A DNA stretch of 64,000 nt. Source: Zygnema cylindricum (Eukaryota > Streptophyta > Zygnematophyceae > Zygnematales > Zygnemataceae). The notes under the pieces were generated by a model, which saw only the letters and a list, made by a program, of their open reading frames with translations, did no database searches and had not been told where the DNA came from. The stretch is from NCBI GenBank assembly GCA_037447655.1, contig JBBHKE010000396.1, positions 381,665-445,664 on the forward strand, in the 5' to 3' direction. How positions within the stretch are numbered: the first letter of the stretch is position 1; each line of letters begins with the position of its first letter. This document shows positions 32,032-43,808 of this stretch, piece after piece. The position numbers were made by a program, and so were the translations under genes.

Positions 32032-32767
32032 GGTTATGGGCCCACCCTCTAGGGTGCCCACCTTCAATGGATCTAGGTTCATCTATTGGGAAGCCATGAT
32101 GATGGGAGCTTTGTGTGAAAAACGATACTGGGGTATCGTCAGTGGACAAGTGAAACGTCCACCTTCGGGAACTCCACCATGATTTGGAGGAGTAAGGTTT
32201 CTTATAGCAACGGCTGCCTTAGCGAAGGAGGCAGATGATAGGGACAGTAGTGTGTCCGAAAAGGGGAAAGGGAAGGAGACACCCCTCACTCCTATTGCAA
32301 CAGTACCGGGAGCGGCGACTGTGAAGACCACGGAGAACGATACTCAAATGTGGGAGGATGTAAACATGGTTGCCAAGATCTTCATTCTCAGGCACCTCAC
32401 TCAAGCTTTGGCCACTCCTCATCTTCACATTTACAGGGCCGAGGAGTTGTGGGTGAGTTTGGTGGAGATTTATAGAGCTGGAACTATTCAGGAGCCCCAA
32501 TTGGCTGAGCAAAAGCTAGTGAGTTACACTTACAAAGGAGGACAGATGTTAGATTACCGTAATGATCTTTCTTGTTTGTATATGGAGATGGAAAGTGCCG
32601 GATGGACAGGTACAATGAAAATGAAAGTTAACACTCTTATCATGAAGTTACTAGATGATTGCGAGAACATGATGTATCAAGTACAGGAAATACGTGATAG
32701 TTCATGGAAATGGAACATAGTGGTCAGGATGACACATGTGCAGGAAAACACAATGGAGATTACGAGA
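32012..32767 (+). pseudogene. copia gag, truncated
   Basis: Starts at an ATG 20 nt before the LTR end and reads MEDTELQVMGPPSRVPTFNG, then through IYWEAMMMGALCEKRYWGI. A stop at about 32180 follows a small deletion (TPP then stop). It continues as ENDTQMWEDVNMVAKIF, LTQALATPHLHIYRAEELW and TYKGGQMLDYRNDLSCLYME. It ends at 32767 in the region before the zinc knuckle, where the unclassified repeat copy B begins. No pol follows. Confidence 0.85.
32032..32046 (+). promoter_or_regulatory. Primer-binding site, internal tRNA-iMet type
   Basis: GGTTATGGGCCCACC directly after the LTR. It is complementary over 15 nt to the anticodon stem-loop of plant initiator tRNA-Met. The ATG within it pairs with the CAU anticodon and is codon 9 of gag. 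Confidence 0.85.
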
Positions 32768-33101
32768 GTTTGCGAGATTTTGAGCTTTTTATTTTATTTC
32801 TTTGTTTTAATTATGTTTTCTCTTACTTTTTTTTTCTTATTTTTTGTCCTATACTATTTTTTTTGTAGGTTGGTGTGATTGTTTATAAATCGGCTTCGAA
32901 AGTTTTTGAAGTTTCGAGTCACCGATGAGATCAATTCAAAAAGAATAGTTAAACAGTTTAATTTTTTAACAACTTACTTTAAAATTTGCATGACTTGCAA
33001 ACTAAACGATGACGTTAATTTTTTTCATTTTTCTGGCAATATTTGTTTCGAAAACCAGTGTGGAAATGAGTTTAAAATGACAAACTAAGACTGACAAGAG
33101 G

Positions 33102-33135
<34 letters not shown>

Positions 33136-34095
33136 GAATAAGTCTGTTCTTTTTTATTTCCGTAAATAAGATTTTCATTAATTCATTCTTAAAGTTTTGT
33201 GTTTCCTTAGAACTACAATATTTAGCGGCTAATTTTAATGCTTTAGATTGTTATTTACCTTAGGGCGCTTTAGTTAGGTGAGGGGTTGGGTTGGAAGTTT
33301 TTATTCAAGTTTATTAAAGTTTTTGATTTCTTTTTATTTGTAAGTTTTTTCAAGTCTTTTGTTTATCTTTTCTGCTTAAAAATTAATTTTTGCAGTCGTC
33401 TTAGTTTTTTGTCGTCGACCTCGTGTGTCATTTTTGCCTTTATTAGAGAGGAGGGAGAGAGAGAGAGGGAGAGGGAGGGAGGAGAGGGAGAGACGAAGAG
33501 AAGGAAAAACAATAGGGGGAGAGGGAAAGTGAGAGGGAGAGGGGGAGGGAGAAGGAGGAAGAGTTGTGAGGGGACGTCTTTTACTCCACTCATGTAATCC
33601 GATGGTTTGCCATCTTTTTCAATGAAATTCTGTTGTTATTTTTAGCTATTTAAACATGTATTTGTCAACTTATCATATTTATCGGTCGTCAGATCTAAAT
33701 TGTTTCTGTATCCAAATTAAGTGTTTTGAAATACCTTTTTATATGATTTTGTATGTGACACGTGTCTTGACTGCATTCAAGAAATAAATGAAGTTTTCTC
33801 GTGAAATTTTGGAATGTAAAAAATCATAATGAAAAAATTATCCGGGTGTTTTATGGAGATCAAGTGTGGGTTTGAGCTCAAAATTTGTTCCCAATCCATT
33901 TTTTTCCTCATTTGTGAATTAATTAAAACCAATTGCAAGTGAATAATTGTCAATTCAAAGTCTCCAAGAGTCTCCAAAGTCAACAAAGGTGTTGACCTGA
34001 AGGACAGTCGCAAGAAAACGCACGAAGACATAAATGCGGAACTCTAGTCATGTTTTGATTCTTTATTAAAAAAAAAAAAAGGCTTTTGTCGTTTT
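32768..34095 (+). repeat. Unclassified ~1.3-kb repeat, copy B
   Basis: Begins TTTGCGAGATTTTGAGC exactly where gag stops and ends near TTATTAAAAAAAAAAAAGGC (about 34062-34090). It is the inverted counterpart of 17428-18666 with many small differences. The interior has a GA run (33107-33134) and a purine-rich block (33440-33560). It looks like an insertion in gag, but no terminal repeats or duplication can be shown, and the class is unknown. Confidence 0.6.
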
Positions 34096-34611
34096 TTACT
34101 TGGTTTTGTGCGATCTTTGGCGATTCATTTGTACCGGCGGAATTTACCGATTCACATATTCGTGACATGACGCGACGAATCGAAGTGTACGGAATTTGAC
34201 GACGATTCCGCCAACCTTTATTTTGTGTACAAATGTGTCAGAATCATCGAGCGGCACATTGAGGTGGAAAACGACAAAACGACAACATCTCATTGCATAA
34301 CTCATTTAGTCATTTCATCACATGATGACACACATAAAGGCATAAAGTGCATCAAGGCGCTTTAGAACATTATCTCATGGAAATATCATGCATATCACTC
34401 TCTCATATTATCTCTGAATTCACAGAAGTATCAACTTTATTAGATCAAAACTCTGTACGTTCTTTATTAAAAATCTTATCATAAAACATTAGAAACAAAA
34501 TTGCAATTCTTATTCGAATTATTTCTAGGAACAATATATATTCCAATCGGGGCTCACTTTGGCTTACGCCTCGTGGCCCCTTAACTAAAACTACATTTCC
34601 TAAGGTGCTCA
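34096..34611. other. No recognisable feature
   Basis: Unassigned DNA between repeat copy B and a reverse LTR fragment. No supported gene. Confidence 0.4.
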
Positions 34612-34885
34612 TGAAACTGTGTGGCCTCCATTAGCCCACAGAATATACATCGTATATAAGACCTCTATGATAATGCTTGCCCCTTCCTCTTTCTCAGTGA
34701 ATAAGTGCCACCCTAGCACACAAGTATTTTTACCACCCTCACATTTGCAAGGGCGCTACTTCTCTGAGTAGTGTGTTATCAATGGTGAAAGATGACCTTT
34801 ATAGTTACAAGCTCTCTCAGAGAGAGGGGGCTAAATTTCGCTAAGTCTTAGTCTGCCTACTCACCGTTCAGGTCCTGCACGTAAT
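34612..34885 (-). repeat. copia LTR fragment (U5-R), reverse
   Basis: Starts TGAAACTGTGTGGCCTCC and shares CCATTAGCCCACAGAATATAC with the LTR at 35678, so it belongs to the same subtype. It stops near the R start, directly against reverse gag sequence. Confidence 0.7.
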
Positions 34886-35673
34886 GCTTGCACACTCAGG
34901 CTTCCTCTCTTTAGTTCTATGGTATTTTCTTTCACTAATATCATCCCTACTGCATCATCCCAATTCTAATTGCTATCACCTATATCCCACAATCTGTAAA
35001 TTATATTCCCATACTTTGCAAGTAGTTTCATCATCAATATATTCACTCTTTGTCTCGCAGTCGATGAGTTACTTCCACTCTCTAGTTCTCCAAATTAGGC
35101 TCTTAAGTCATTAGAATAATCATTCATACTTCCTCCTTTGTAAGTATAAGCTGAAATATTGTTTTCCGCCACCTACTGCTGCTTGAATGACCCACTCTTA
35201 TACTTGTTTACTAGTGGATCCAAAATCTTAGAAGAAGATATGATTTTCATAAGAGGATGGCAATGCCCTTGACTAAACTTTTATGCATGAGGTATTTAGC
35301 AACAGTGTCCTTTTAATGCCATTTTTCATACTCTGACCTTTCGGTCCAACACCCTACCACCATTGCTAGTGGTGTTGCTGTCGATATCGTCCTTGACAAT
35401 GAAGCTTCTCGAGATGTGGCTCCTCCCTTTTCTCCCTTCACGATAATTTCTCCCCTCCTCACTATCCTCAATGACTAGGGTAGATGCTTTGGTTGTTGTA
35501 GTTGTGGAGGTACCAAAAAAACATGTTCCTCCAAACCCCGGTGGTGATGGGCATCGAAAAAATCCAGATATTATGCCCCATATATGCTTCTCAAAAAGAG
35601 TACCTTCCATCATCATCTCCCAATATAGAAAGTTTAATCCATCAAATATGGGCATCCTAGTGGGTGGGCCCAT
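34886..35673 (-). pseudogene. copia gag fragment, divergent subtype
   Basis: Minus strand from MGPPTRMPIFDGLNFLYWE (ATG at 35673, inside the primer-binding site) through MMMEGTLFEKHIWGIISG and a Thr/Lys-rich linker, then frameshifted to AYTYKGGSMNDYSNDL near 35120-35140. The LTR-encoded upstream frame has a stop just before the primer-binding site in this copy. No zinc knuckle or protease remains. Confidence 0.75.
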
Positions 35674-35677
35674 AACC
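35662..35677 (-). promoter_or_regulatory. Primer-binding site, internal tRNA-iMet type
   Basis: Minus strand GGTTATGGGCCCACCC between the reverse gag and its LTR: the same unusual site as in the forward elements. Confidence 0.8.
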
Positions 35678-36371
35678 TAAAACTCTATGGCCTTCATTAG
35701 CCCACAGAATATACAACGTATATCAAACCTCTAAGATAATGCTTGCCCCTTCATCCTTCCCACTGAATAAGTGCCACAGTGGCAGACAAGTGATCTCACC
35801 ACCCTCCTCTCTGTGAGGGCACGACTCCCCTTAGCCGAACAAAAAAAGATTCACTCCAATTGCTCCTCTGAGCAGTGAGTTATTAATGGTCAAAGATGAT
35901 CTTTATAGTTATTAGCTCTCTCAGAAAGAGGGGGCTAAACTTCGCTAAGTCCTAGTCTCCCTACTCACAGCTACCTACTACTAAACCCTAGACCAATATG
36001 AAGATTGTACTGTCGAAGAAGGTACATCGGCCGATGTACTTCTTGTACGGCCATTGTGCGACAAAGCCTTTAAGGTGACGCCTGGTACATCAGCCGATGT
36101 ACTTCTTGTACGGCCATTGTACGAAAAAGCCTTTAAGGTGACGCCTGTTAGATCGGGAGCCATGGTTCCCCCTCCCATCTTCTCTGGTGTCCAATGATGT
36201 AGCGCCATATTGCATTGCGTGGCGCTATCTTTGAAAGTTGCCAAAAGTTCATTCCGAGTTGGTGGCGGGTGGATGTTAGATGGAGCGTTCTGGGATACTT
36301 TACATGGACATGCATCCAGCGTGGGAGGGGCGCATGTCCTATACGACGTGTAAGCCTATGATCGCTTGTTG
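35678..36371 (-). repeat. 5' LTR of the divergent reverse element
   Basis: Inverted LTR with R, TATA and U3. U3 contains a duplicated block: GGTACATCGGCCGATGTACTTCTTGTACGGCCATTG occurs at about 36020 and again at about 36085, with the palindrome ACATCGGCCGATGT in the first and CATCAGCCGATG in the second. The far (U3) end is not fixed; no terminal CA is visible before the shared hairpin segment at 36372. Confidence 0.65.
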
Positions 36372-36470
36372 GAGGTGGTTGTTATTTTACTTTTTCACGT
36401 GTACGAATGGTACACGACCATAATGAAGCAACTCTCCTCCTGCGGAGAGTTTCTTCACACTGGATGATTT
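36372..36470 (-). repeat. Hairpin-bearing segment shared with 25666-25760
   Basis: Contains TTTTTCACGTGTACGAATGG, ACGACCAT and the inverted pair AACTCTCC / GGAGAGTT next to TTCTTCACACTGGATGATT, an inverted match to 25666-25760. Confidence 0.5.
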
Positions 36471-37168
36471 GCCCGATTGCACATCCAACTGTCAATACTT
36501 ACGCCTCTAATATTGGAACATCCTGATAGTTATTCGGTGAACATGTTTAAGCCTCTTCTCAATCAAGCACCGACAGTAATCATACAAATACGTTTACTGG
36601 CAGTAATTTTTTGTTCACTTCTCCATCAGGTCGTGTCCGCGAGGAATCTATCGCGTACGTACATTTTTTTGATTAGATGCACTTAGGTTCTTGTTCTGAC
36701 GGTGAGCATAGTCAAAGATTCCAAAAGCACAATGTATAAACTCGTATCCGTTGAATTAACCGCAAAATGAAATTACGTGAATGTATAATTTGTACGTTCC
36801 TATTTTTTTTTCCATACCAACGGTTACACATTCCATTTTCTGGCCATTGAAAATTTTACGAAAACACTCGCGGCAAATTCTAAATGTCTATGGATGTTGG
36901 AGGAGGCGTCACTACACATTCTTCCACAAAAATATTTTGGTGTTTTTCGTTGGATTTGATTCCCGCCTGCTCGAAGGCACGTGGCCTATGTCCGAACGCG
37001 CGTGGCGTATGCCACATGTAGCGTTCCTATCTTACATCTTTCATGACCTTTCTCGGTGTAGAAATTTTACACGTCCAGTGTCTACCTAGTATCCTCCTTC
37101 AATAGACTAGCTAGATATTGGATAAAATGACCGCTTGCTTCAAAAATACATAATCGGACGGTCGACGT
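36471..37168. other. No recognisable feature
   Basis: Unassigned DNA; short open frames only and no domain signal. Confidence 0.4.
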
Positions 37169-38219
37169 TGTAGAAACTAATGGTTTTTAAGTATTTTCTA
37201 GGTCTGAAAAGAATTAAAGAAGCCGAGGCAGTCTATCTCTAACTTCTCTCTCCAACTCTCAAACTTGTCGCAGTCACTGAGAAATTGGAGAGGAAGCTAG
37301 AGCCATGGCTACCTTGGCTATCCTGAGGTTTACGGGAAATTTATATTAGTTAGGGTTTATTTATTTAAAAGGTATGTGCCGGCGACAGGAATAGATCCCT
37401 GTACCTACCAGCCGGCAGATAGGAAATAACCGGTAGCCTTAGCCGTTAAGTCAAGGATTAATGTTACGTAGTATATAGTTTGATAATTAATTAACTATGT
37501 ATACGTACGATTATTCATTTAACTATAATAGAGTACGGGATACATAGATCCGGTAAATTATAAATTACGGATTACGGTACGGACTAAAAATCAATACCGC
37601 GCATTTGTTTCGTAAGTGAAACAAATACCGCACATGTATTTATTACGGCTACGATTAAATTAGATTCTAATCGGACGGCCGCAATTAGCGTCGAGATCGC
37701 GGAGGAAGATTTCGGCGGTTTGTGGCCATCGCCACATCGGATGACGCGTGGCAAAATTACGTTGGATCGTGGAATCTCCGGAGATTATGGCACCGAATCC
37801 GGATATGACATGTGTCGACATTTAGGCCATGTCGTACAATGTCCGTACCTAAAGTACACCGGCAGCTGTACTTTTGCGTACGGAACTCAATTCTGATTGG
37901 TTCCGTACATCAGTAGATAGAGTCTGTGAGAGAGATAGGACTTAGAAAAATTTAGAAGATAGGACCCTCTCTCCCAGAGGGCTTCTGTACAAAAGGTCAA
38001 CTTTGACCCTCCATAACTTACTGCTCAGGGAAGCAAATTCAGAGATTTTTTTTGCTATCGACTCAGGGGAGTCTTGCCTTCACAGGGGTGCAGGTGTTCA
38101 GGGTTTTTTGTCTGCCAGGGTGGCAGTTATTTTTGCTGAAACACAAAGGGGTCAGGATTATCCTAAAGGCTTCTTGGAAGCTGTCTACTCTGAGGACTTA
38201 TGGAGGTCTCAGATTTTCA
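37169..38219 (+). mobile_element. Solo copia LTR
   Basis: 1051 bp, TGTAGAAACTAATGG to GGTCTCAGATTTTCA, followed by unrelated DNA. It includes a tRNA-like relic in antisense (37375-37455), ACGCGTGGC and ACATGTGTC in U3, the GTAC palindromes, the GACTCAGGGGAGTC hairpin and the terminal ATGGAGGTC. Flanks GACGT and CACAT are only 3 of 5 alike, so the duplication is uncertain. Confidence 0.75.
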
Positions 38220-39943
38220 CACATATGATTTTCGTTCACCTCGCCTACGTGGTACCGTCGGTGCAGTTTTTTGACGTGTACAAAATTCACGTACACGTCT
38301 AATGGACCATGTACTAATTTAGTGCGATTTGTGTTGGTTCGTTCAAAAATATGTGATTTTGGAGTATAGACGCGAATATCGTTTAGGGGACGCGTCGCTA
38401 TTTACGAAGTATTTCGTGCGCTATGTTTCGTTTTATACGTACGCACGCGATTTTGGAGTATAGACGCCAAGTATCGTTTGGCGGCGAATCGCGATACCTT
38501 GGCATATTAGCGACTCTGCGATACATTTCATTTGTTTAAGTCGCGAACCCATGTAGGTTCGCGCACACATGTAGTTAGGGAGGGTTTTTACCCTCGGACA
38601 GTGGATTTTGTTATGTGTACGCCAGACAATGATGGTCGCCTAATGGCCAAGCATCTTAAGTAGTTAGTTCATGTGAACTAGCCTAGACTTAGGTTAGGGT
38701 TTGCGTAGGCGTAGCGTGGCTAAATCTTAGTCTATTTTCAGAGTTAGAATTTCTAGCTTTTGGACAAGAATTTTCTCTTGGCGGCAAAGCTTTCTCTTGC
38801 TCTCTCTCACCGATTGCTCATGCTTTCTATTTGTTATTGCTAGCTAGCTATAGAGGCTAGATAGGTTACAAATATTTGCCCTTATATTTCTACCCACGTT
38901 TTTAATCCACACGGCCTAAGGCCATGTCCAGAAGGTTTCCCTCTAAACTTGGTCTTTTGGTGGAAGTGTGGAATTGTAGATCGTGGGGGAGCACATATAG
39001 ACCTTGCTGTGCCTTCCTCGGGTAGCGTCACGGTTTGGTTGTGTGTGTGTGTCTTGTTTGTATTTCGGTTGGCTTGGAATGAGTGTATTTTTTATCGGAT
39101 TTGAATTTTCCCTTGTTTTGGTTGGAATATTTCTTGCTTTGCTGCCATAACTGGATAACTCTTCTAGGGAATGTGACAAAGACCAAAGAGCCTAGTGGCT
39201 ACCTCTTGGCTTAGCATTAATTTTGGGGCTCATATCACTTTAGGGAGTATTTTTACCTTTTTTTTCTTTTATCATATTTACACACCTACTTTCTCATTGT
39301 GTATATATTTTTGTTGGTCTATGTTCGTCCAGTATCATTTTCGTTTTTATATGCGTTTGCAAGCATGACTTCGCTGGTTATAATGTATGTTTGCTCTTGC
39401 TTGCCTTCATACACGACAACATTAATAACGATTCACGGTGTAGTTATTTGTAAAAATTCAACTGCTTGTACAAGACGAGGTGCACAATTATGATTCAATG
39501 AAAAAGAGAATAAGGCAATTCCATGTAAATGGTTATAGTGTGGACTTTTGGCGGCATAGAAGGCCGCAAGATTTGTCAAAATTCTACACCAAATCCCGGT
39601 TTGACTATTCTCTTAGGGTACTTTCGCATGTAAATGGAACTTAGTCTTGCTACTTTGTTTTTTAGCAAACTTTCTCCGTACAACTTTCAAAGCAATCGGA
39701 TATAAACGAAAATAACTTGTTACTTAAAAAATTGAATTATGTAGACGTGCACGAATCATTGTGACAGATGAAGTGGTACCCAAAATGAGGCGAAACTTCC
39801 ATTCGATTTCAATTTGAGGCGTTTTGTGCAGGCTGTACAATTTTTGTGACTTCGTTATGAACGTACGCCACATTGTCGACGTGTCAAAACCCTAAAATAC
39901 CTTTCGCTGTCGCACAGAAATGCGGTTTTGTTTTTCGTCTTCT
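38220..39943. other. Mostly unassigned; short direct repeat and one MITE end
   Basis: Contains a near-direct duplication of about 30 bp, GATTTTGGAGTATAGACGC, at about 38353 and 38452, a GCGAACC/GGTTCGC hairpin near 38545, and a lone MITE-type end at 39421-39442. No gene is supported. Confidence 0.45.
39421..39442. repeat. Isolated MITE terminus
   Basis: ATTAATAACGATTCACGGTG plus TA is the inverted-repeat end of the TACACCG MITE family. The partner end was not found upstream. Confidence 0.5.
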
Positions 39944-40947
39944 TGTTGAAATAACTAGCTTTATTTGGGTATTTTCTAGGTCTAAATAGATAAGCGAAAA
40001 AAGAAAAAAAGGTGCAGGCGGCCTGCCTCCATCCCTTTTCCCTAGCCCCCACACTTGTTGTAGTCACTGAAGGAGAGAGAGAGAGTGATGGAGCCATGGC
40101 TGCCTCACCTCTATAGACAGGACTAAAGAGTGACTTAAGTCACTCTCAATAACAGGTTGAGTTTGGTAGGACTCGAACCTTCGACCGGCAGAGCGCGGCG
40201 TAGCCGTCAGCTCTAACTAGTCTTTGTTAGAAGTCCATTAAGATACATAGGGTTTGATACTTATTTAAACTTGTGTATGGTCTTGAAATTGATTAACTAA
40301 ATTATGAACGAAAAAACATAGAATGAGTTAATGTTCACTGCGAAAGTCATTTCATATGAAACAAATCAATCGCACATTTGTTTCGACGGCTAACATTTAA
40401 TGTCAGATTTAATCCTAAGGCATACATCACTGTCGGGATCTTGAAATGGTCACTTTGGCGCTTATGGATGTTGCATGACCTGATGCCACATGGAGGGATA
40501 ACAATTGGTCATAGAAATTGCGGGGGACGTACAAACAAGTGAAAGGTTGACACGCGTCCACTCAGCGACCTTGTCGTACACATGTTGTACAAAAAGGACA
40601 TCAACAATAGTACCTTTCTGTACTTTACAGTTATGTGATTGGGTCGTACTGTAGTAGATAGGGGATGTGAGAGGGAAGTAGGAGCTAGCATATATTTAGA
40701 CAGACACCTCTCCTTTGGGAGCTTTGTATAAATTGGCATCTTTGCCTCCTCATAACTTATCGGTTGGCTAACTGTTTTCACTTATTCTTTTTGCTACAGA
40801 CTCAAGGGAGTCCACGTTGCACACAAAATAAGTCAGACTGTCGATTTGTCCTCCTAGGTAGCAATGGTTTTTGCTTGAAGTGGGTTATTTAAAAGCTATC
40901 TAAAGGCTTCCTAAATTATGTAGTCTAATGGAGGACACAAAATTGCA
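39944..40947 (+). repeat. 5' LTR
   Basis: 1004 bp from TGTTGAAATAAC to CACAAAATTGCA, with tRNA-like relic (40155-40236, minus), TATA-like TTTGTATAAATTGG near 40725, hairpin GACTCAAGGGAGTCC near 40799 and gag ATG at 40928. Confidence 0.85.
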
Positions 40948-42641
40948 GGTTATGGGCCCACCCTCTAGGGTACCCACCTTAAATGGATCTGGGTTCATCT
41001 ATTGGGAAGCTATGATGATGGGGGCTTTGTGTGAAAAACAATACTGGGGTATCATTAGTGGACAAGTGAAACGTCCACCCTCAGGAACTCCACCAGGTTT
41101 GGAGGAGTAAGGTTTTCTGCAGCAACGACTACTTAAACGGAGGAGGTAGATGATGGGGACAGCAGTGTGTTCGAAAAGGGGATAGGGAAGGAGACACCCC
41201 TCACTCCTATTGCCACGGCACCTATAGCGGCCGCAGTGAAGAACACGGAGAACGACACTCAAATGTGGGAAGATGTAAACATGGCTGCCAAAAACTTCAT
41301 TCTAAGACACCTCACTCAAGCTTTGGCCACCCCTCACCTTCACATTTATAAGGCCGAGGAGTTGTGGGCGAGTTTGGTGGAAATTTATAGAGTTGGTACT
41401 ATTCAAGAGCTCCAGTTGGCTCAACAAAAGTTAGGGAATTACACTTACAAAGGGGGAAAGATGTTAAACTATTGTAGTGACCTTTCTTGTTTGTATATGG
41501 AGATGGAGAGTGCCGGATGGACAAGTACAATGAAGATGAAAGTTAACACTCTCATCATGAAGTTACCCGACGAGTAAGAAAACATAGTGTACCGAGAACA
41601 CGAAAGGAGTGACAGTTAATGGAAGTGGAACACAGTGGTCAAGATGATACTTGTGCAAGAGAACACAATTGAGATTAGGAGGGGGGGGAAGAGCATCCAA
41701 GCTCTAGCTACAGGAGGAAACCGATGGGGGAAGGATCCAAAGAAACCATTCAAAGGAGAGAGAGATGAGTTTGGAGGACCGAGGCCCCTAAACGGTCTTT
41801 ATCACTTTTGCAAAAAGTCGGGACACTTCATAGCGGATTGTGTCAAGTTGTCAAAGCTGAGGCTTTAAGAGAAGCATGGAGGGGGTTTTTTCAGAGGGAA
41901 GAAGAAGGCACTTGTGGTCACAAAAGTGAGAGAAGAGACTGAGGACGAGTCCTTTGAGGAGGAGGATGGGGAGCTTCTTCTTGACAAGAGTTTGGAGGAG
42001 AAGGAGATCCCTCGGAAACAGAAGTGTGCTCTCAGAGCAATTCGGGAAGCTCCACAAGAAGGATGGATTATCGACTCGGGTGCATCTATGCATATGTGTC
42101 GTGATAAGCACCTCTTTACTAAGCTTAGGAAAATCCTTACTGTAGAAATAGAGTATGGGGATGGGAGAGTGGTTACAGCAGATCTAGTGGGGTCGGTAGA
42201 TCTAAAAGTCTTAGTGGAGGGAAAGACTTATATACTCACCTTCTCAAATGTTCTCTACATTCATCAGCTGAGTAAAAATCTTCTCTCTACGTCTGTGATA
42301 GAAGACAATGAGTTTGATACCTTCACTAGAAAGGGAGTCTTTACAGCCAAGTATCGGGATGAAGTCTTCTTCACGGCAGATAAGGGTAGCCAAGGAATAT
42401 TTACGCTTAACCTCAGTAATGAAAAGAAGAATGCTTACTATGTTGGTGTTATAAAGTTGATGATTTGGCATAAGCGATTGGGGCATGTGTATTTTGAGGG
42501 AAATGAAAAAGCTTGGTGTAGTAAAAGGCATTCAGTTTGGGGATAATGAAATGATGGATGATTATAGTCGGTGTGTTGAAGGTAAGGCTCACAAACTTCC
42601 CTTTCCAAAACCCGCCACATATAGAGGTGAGAAAGTACAAG
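40928..42641 (+). pseudogene. copia gag, protease and GAG pre-integrase
   Basis: Gag starts in the LTR (MEDTKLQVMGPPSRVP). A frame break follows at about 41110, then ENDTQMWEDVNMAAKNF, ATPHLHIYKAEELW and TYKGGKMLNYCSDLSCLY up to a stop at 41577, and IRRGGKSIQALA near 41680. The zinc knuckle reads YHFCKKSGHFIADC, so the first Cys is lost. The protease has WIIDSGASMHMC near 42062-42097. The pre-integrase domain ends MIWHKRLGHVYFEG near 42460-42500, and a broken CVEGKAHKLPFPK follows. Coding is interrupted at 42647 by the solo LTR. At least three stops or frameshifts. Confidence 0.85.
40948..40962 (+). promoter_or_regulatory. Primer-binding site, internal tRNA-iMet type
   Basis: GGTTATGGGCCCACC, an unmutated copy of the site, inside the gag reading frame. 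Confidence 0.85.
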
Positions 42642-42646
42642 ATCTG

Positions 42647-43808
42647 TGTTGATATTTGAGTTTTTTCTAGGTCTGTAAATAGGATGGAAAAAGGCAGAGG
42701 CAGTCTGCCTCTAACTCCCCTCTCCAAGCCCCCACACTTGTTGTAGTCACTGAAGGCTGGATAAGGAGCTAGAGCCATGGCTGCCTAAGCTATCTAGAGA
42801 AGACAACAATCTAGAGAAGACAGGGGGTAAATTAGGTAGACTTACCAAAAGATAGTTGACGGTCCCAGGAATTGATCCTTACACTTGTTGTCTGTCAATC
42901 AATCATAGCCGGTAGCTTTAACCGTTTAGTTTAGCGCTAGTATTAAGACATATAAGGTTTGATAATTATTTAATTAGTTACACGTAGACTTTATCATTTA
43001 ACTGGAAATATATACGTAGTGCATAGATACAGTTATATAAAGTACGAAGTACGATACGGTTACGAAATAAATACCGCGCATTTTGTTTGACATCAAAAAG
43101 AATACCGCGCAAGTATTTATGACGGCTACGATTGAAATCCGGATTTGATCAGACGGCCGCGAAGGATGCCGAGATCGCGGAATAGGATTTTGGCGGTTTG
43201 CAATCACCGCCACATCGAATGACACGTGGCAAAACCACATTAGATTGCGGCAACTCCGGGGATTACGGAAACGAATCCCGATATGACACGTGTCGACATT
43301 TTGGCCATGTCGTACGATGGTCGTACAAAAAGTACACCGGCACCTGTACTTTTCTGTACGACACAGTATTTTAATTGGTGTCGTACTTGAAAATTTTTGG
43401 GTAGGTAGCTGCCTCTCCCAGAGAGCACCATATATAAATGGCAAACTTTGGCCAGCCATAACTATCAACTTACTTGACCATTTTCAGTGATTCTTTTTGA
43501 TGTGGACTCAGAGGAGTCCATGCTACACAAGGGTATAGTTGGTCAGAGTTTGTTTCTACCAGGGTATTGGTATTTCAAAGGGAAATTCAAAGTGGGTGAA
43601 TGTGTCCAAATCTCATATTCTAACTTTGCATTCTCTGGTGGAACTGAGCACACAGAAAGAGTTATTTCACAGAGGTGAATCTATATTGGGGTTCTGACTG
43701 TCAAGGGGTCAATCATTTGGGTTTATATCAACTTGGATTCGGCACTATCTAGATTAGCTTCTTTTGGATCTGCATACTCTGAGGGCCAATGGAGGTCTCA
43801 GAGTTTCA
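42647..43808 (+). mobile_element. Solo copia LTR with perfect 5-bp target duplication
   Basis: 1162 bp, TGTTGATATTTGAG to GGTCTCAGAGTTTCA, flanked by ATCTG at 42642-42646 and 43809-43813. The integrase reading continues across it (...VQDL to VHTNIWGP). It includes a tRNA-like relic (42858-42936), two CACGTG-core motifs (GACACGTGGC near 43221 and GACACGTGTC near 43286), GTAC palindromes near 43305-43365, TATATAAATGG near 43430 and GGACTCAGAGGAGTCC near 43503. Confidence 0.95.

Noticed and set aside
37164-38224. Target duplication around the solo LTR at 37169
   Set aside because: GACGT and CACAT agree at 3 of 5 positions only.
5254-39943. Insertion-site preference CYTCT before TGTTG-type LTRs (5254, 30979, 39939)
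   Set aside because: Three cases only, and other insertions (ATCTG, TATAA) do not fit; not enough to claim a preference.
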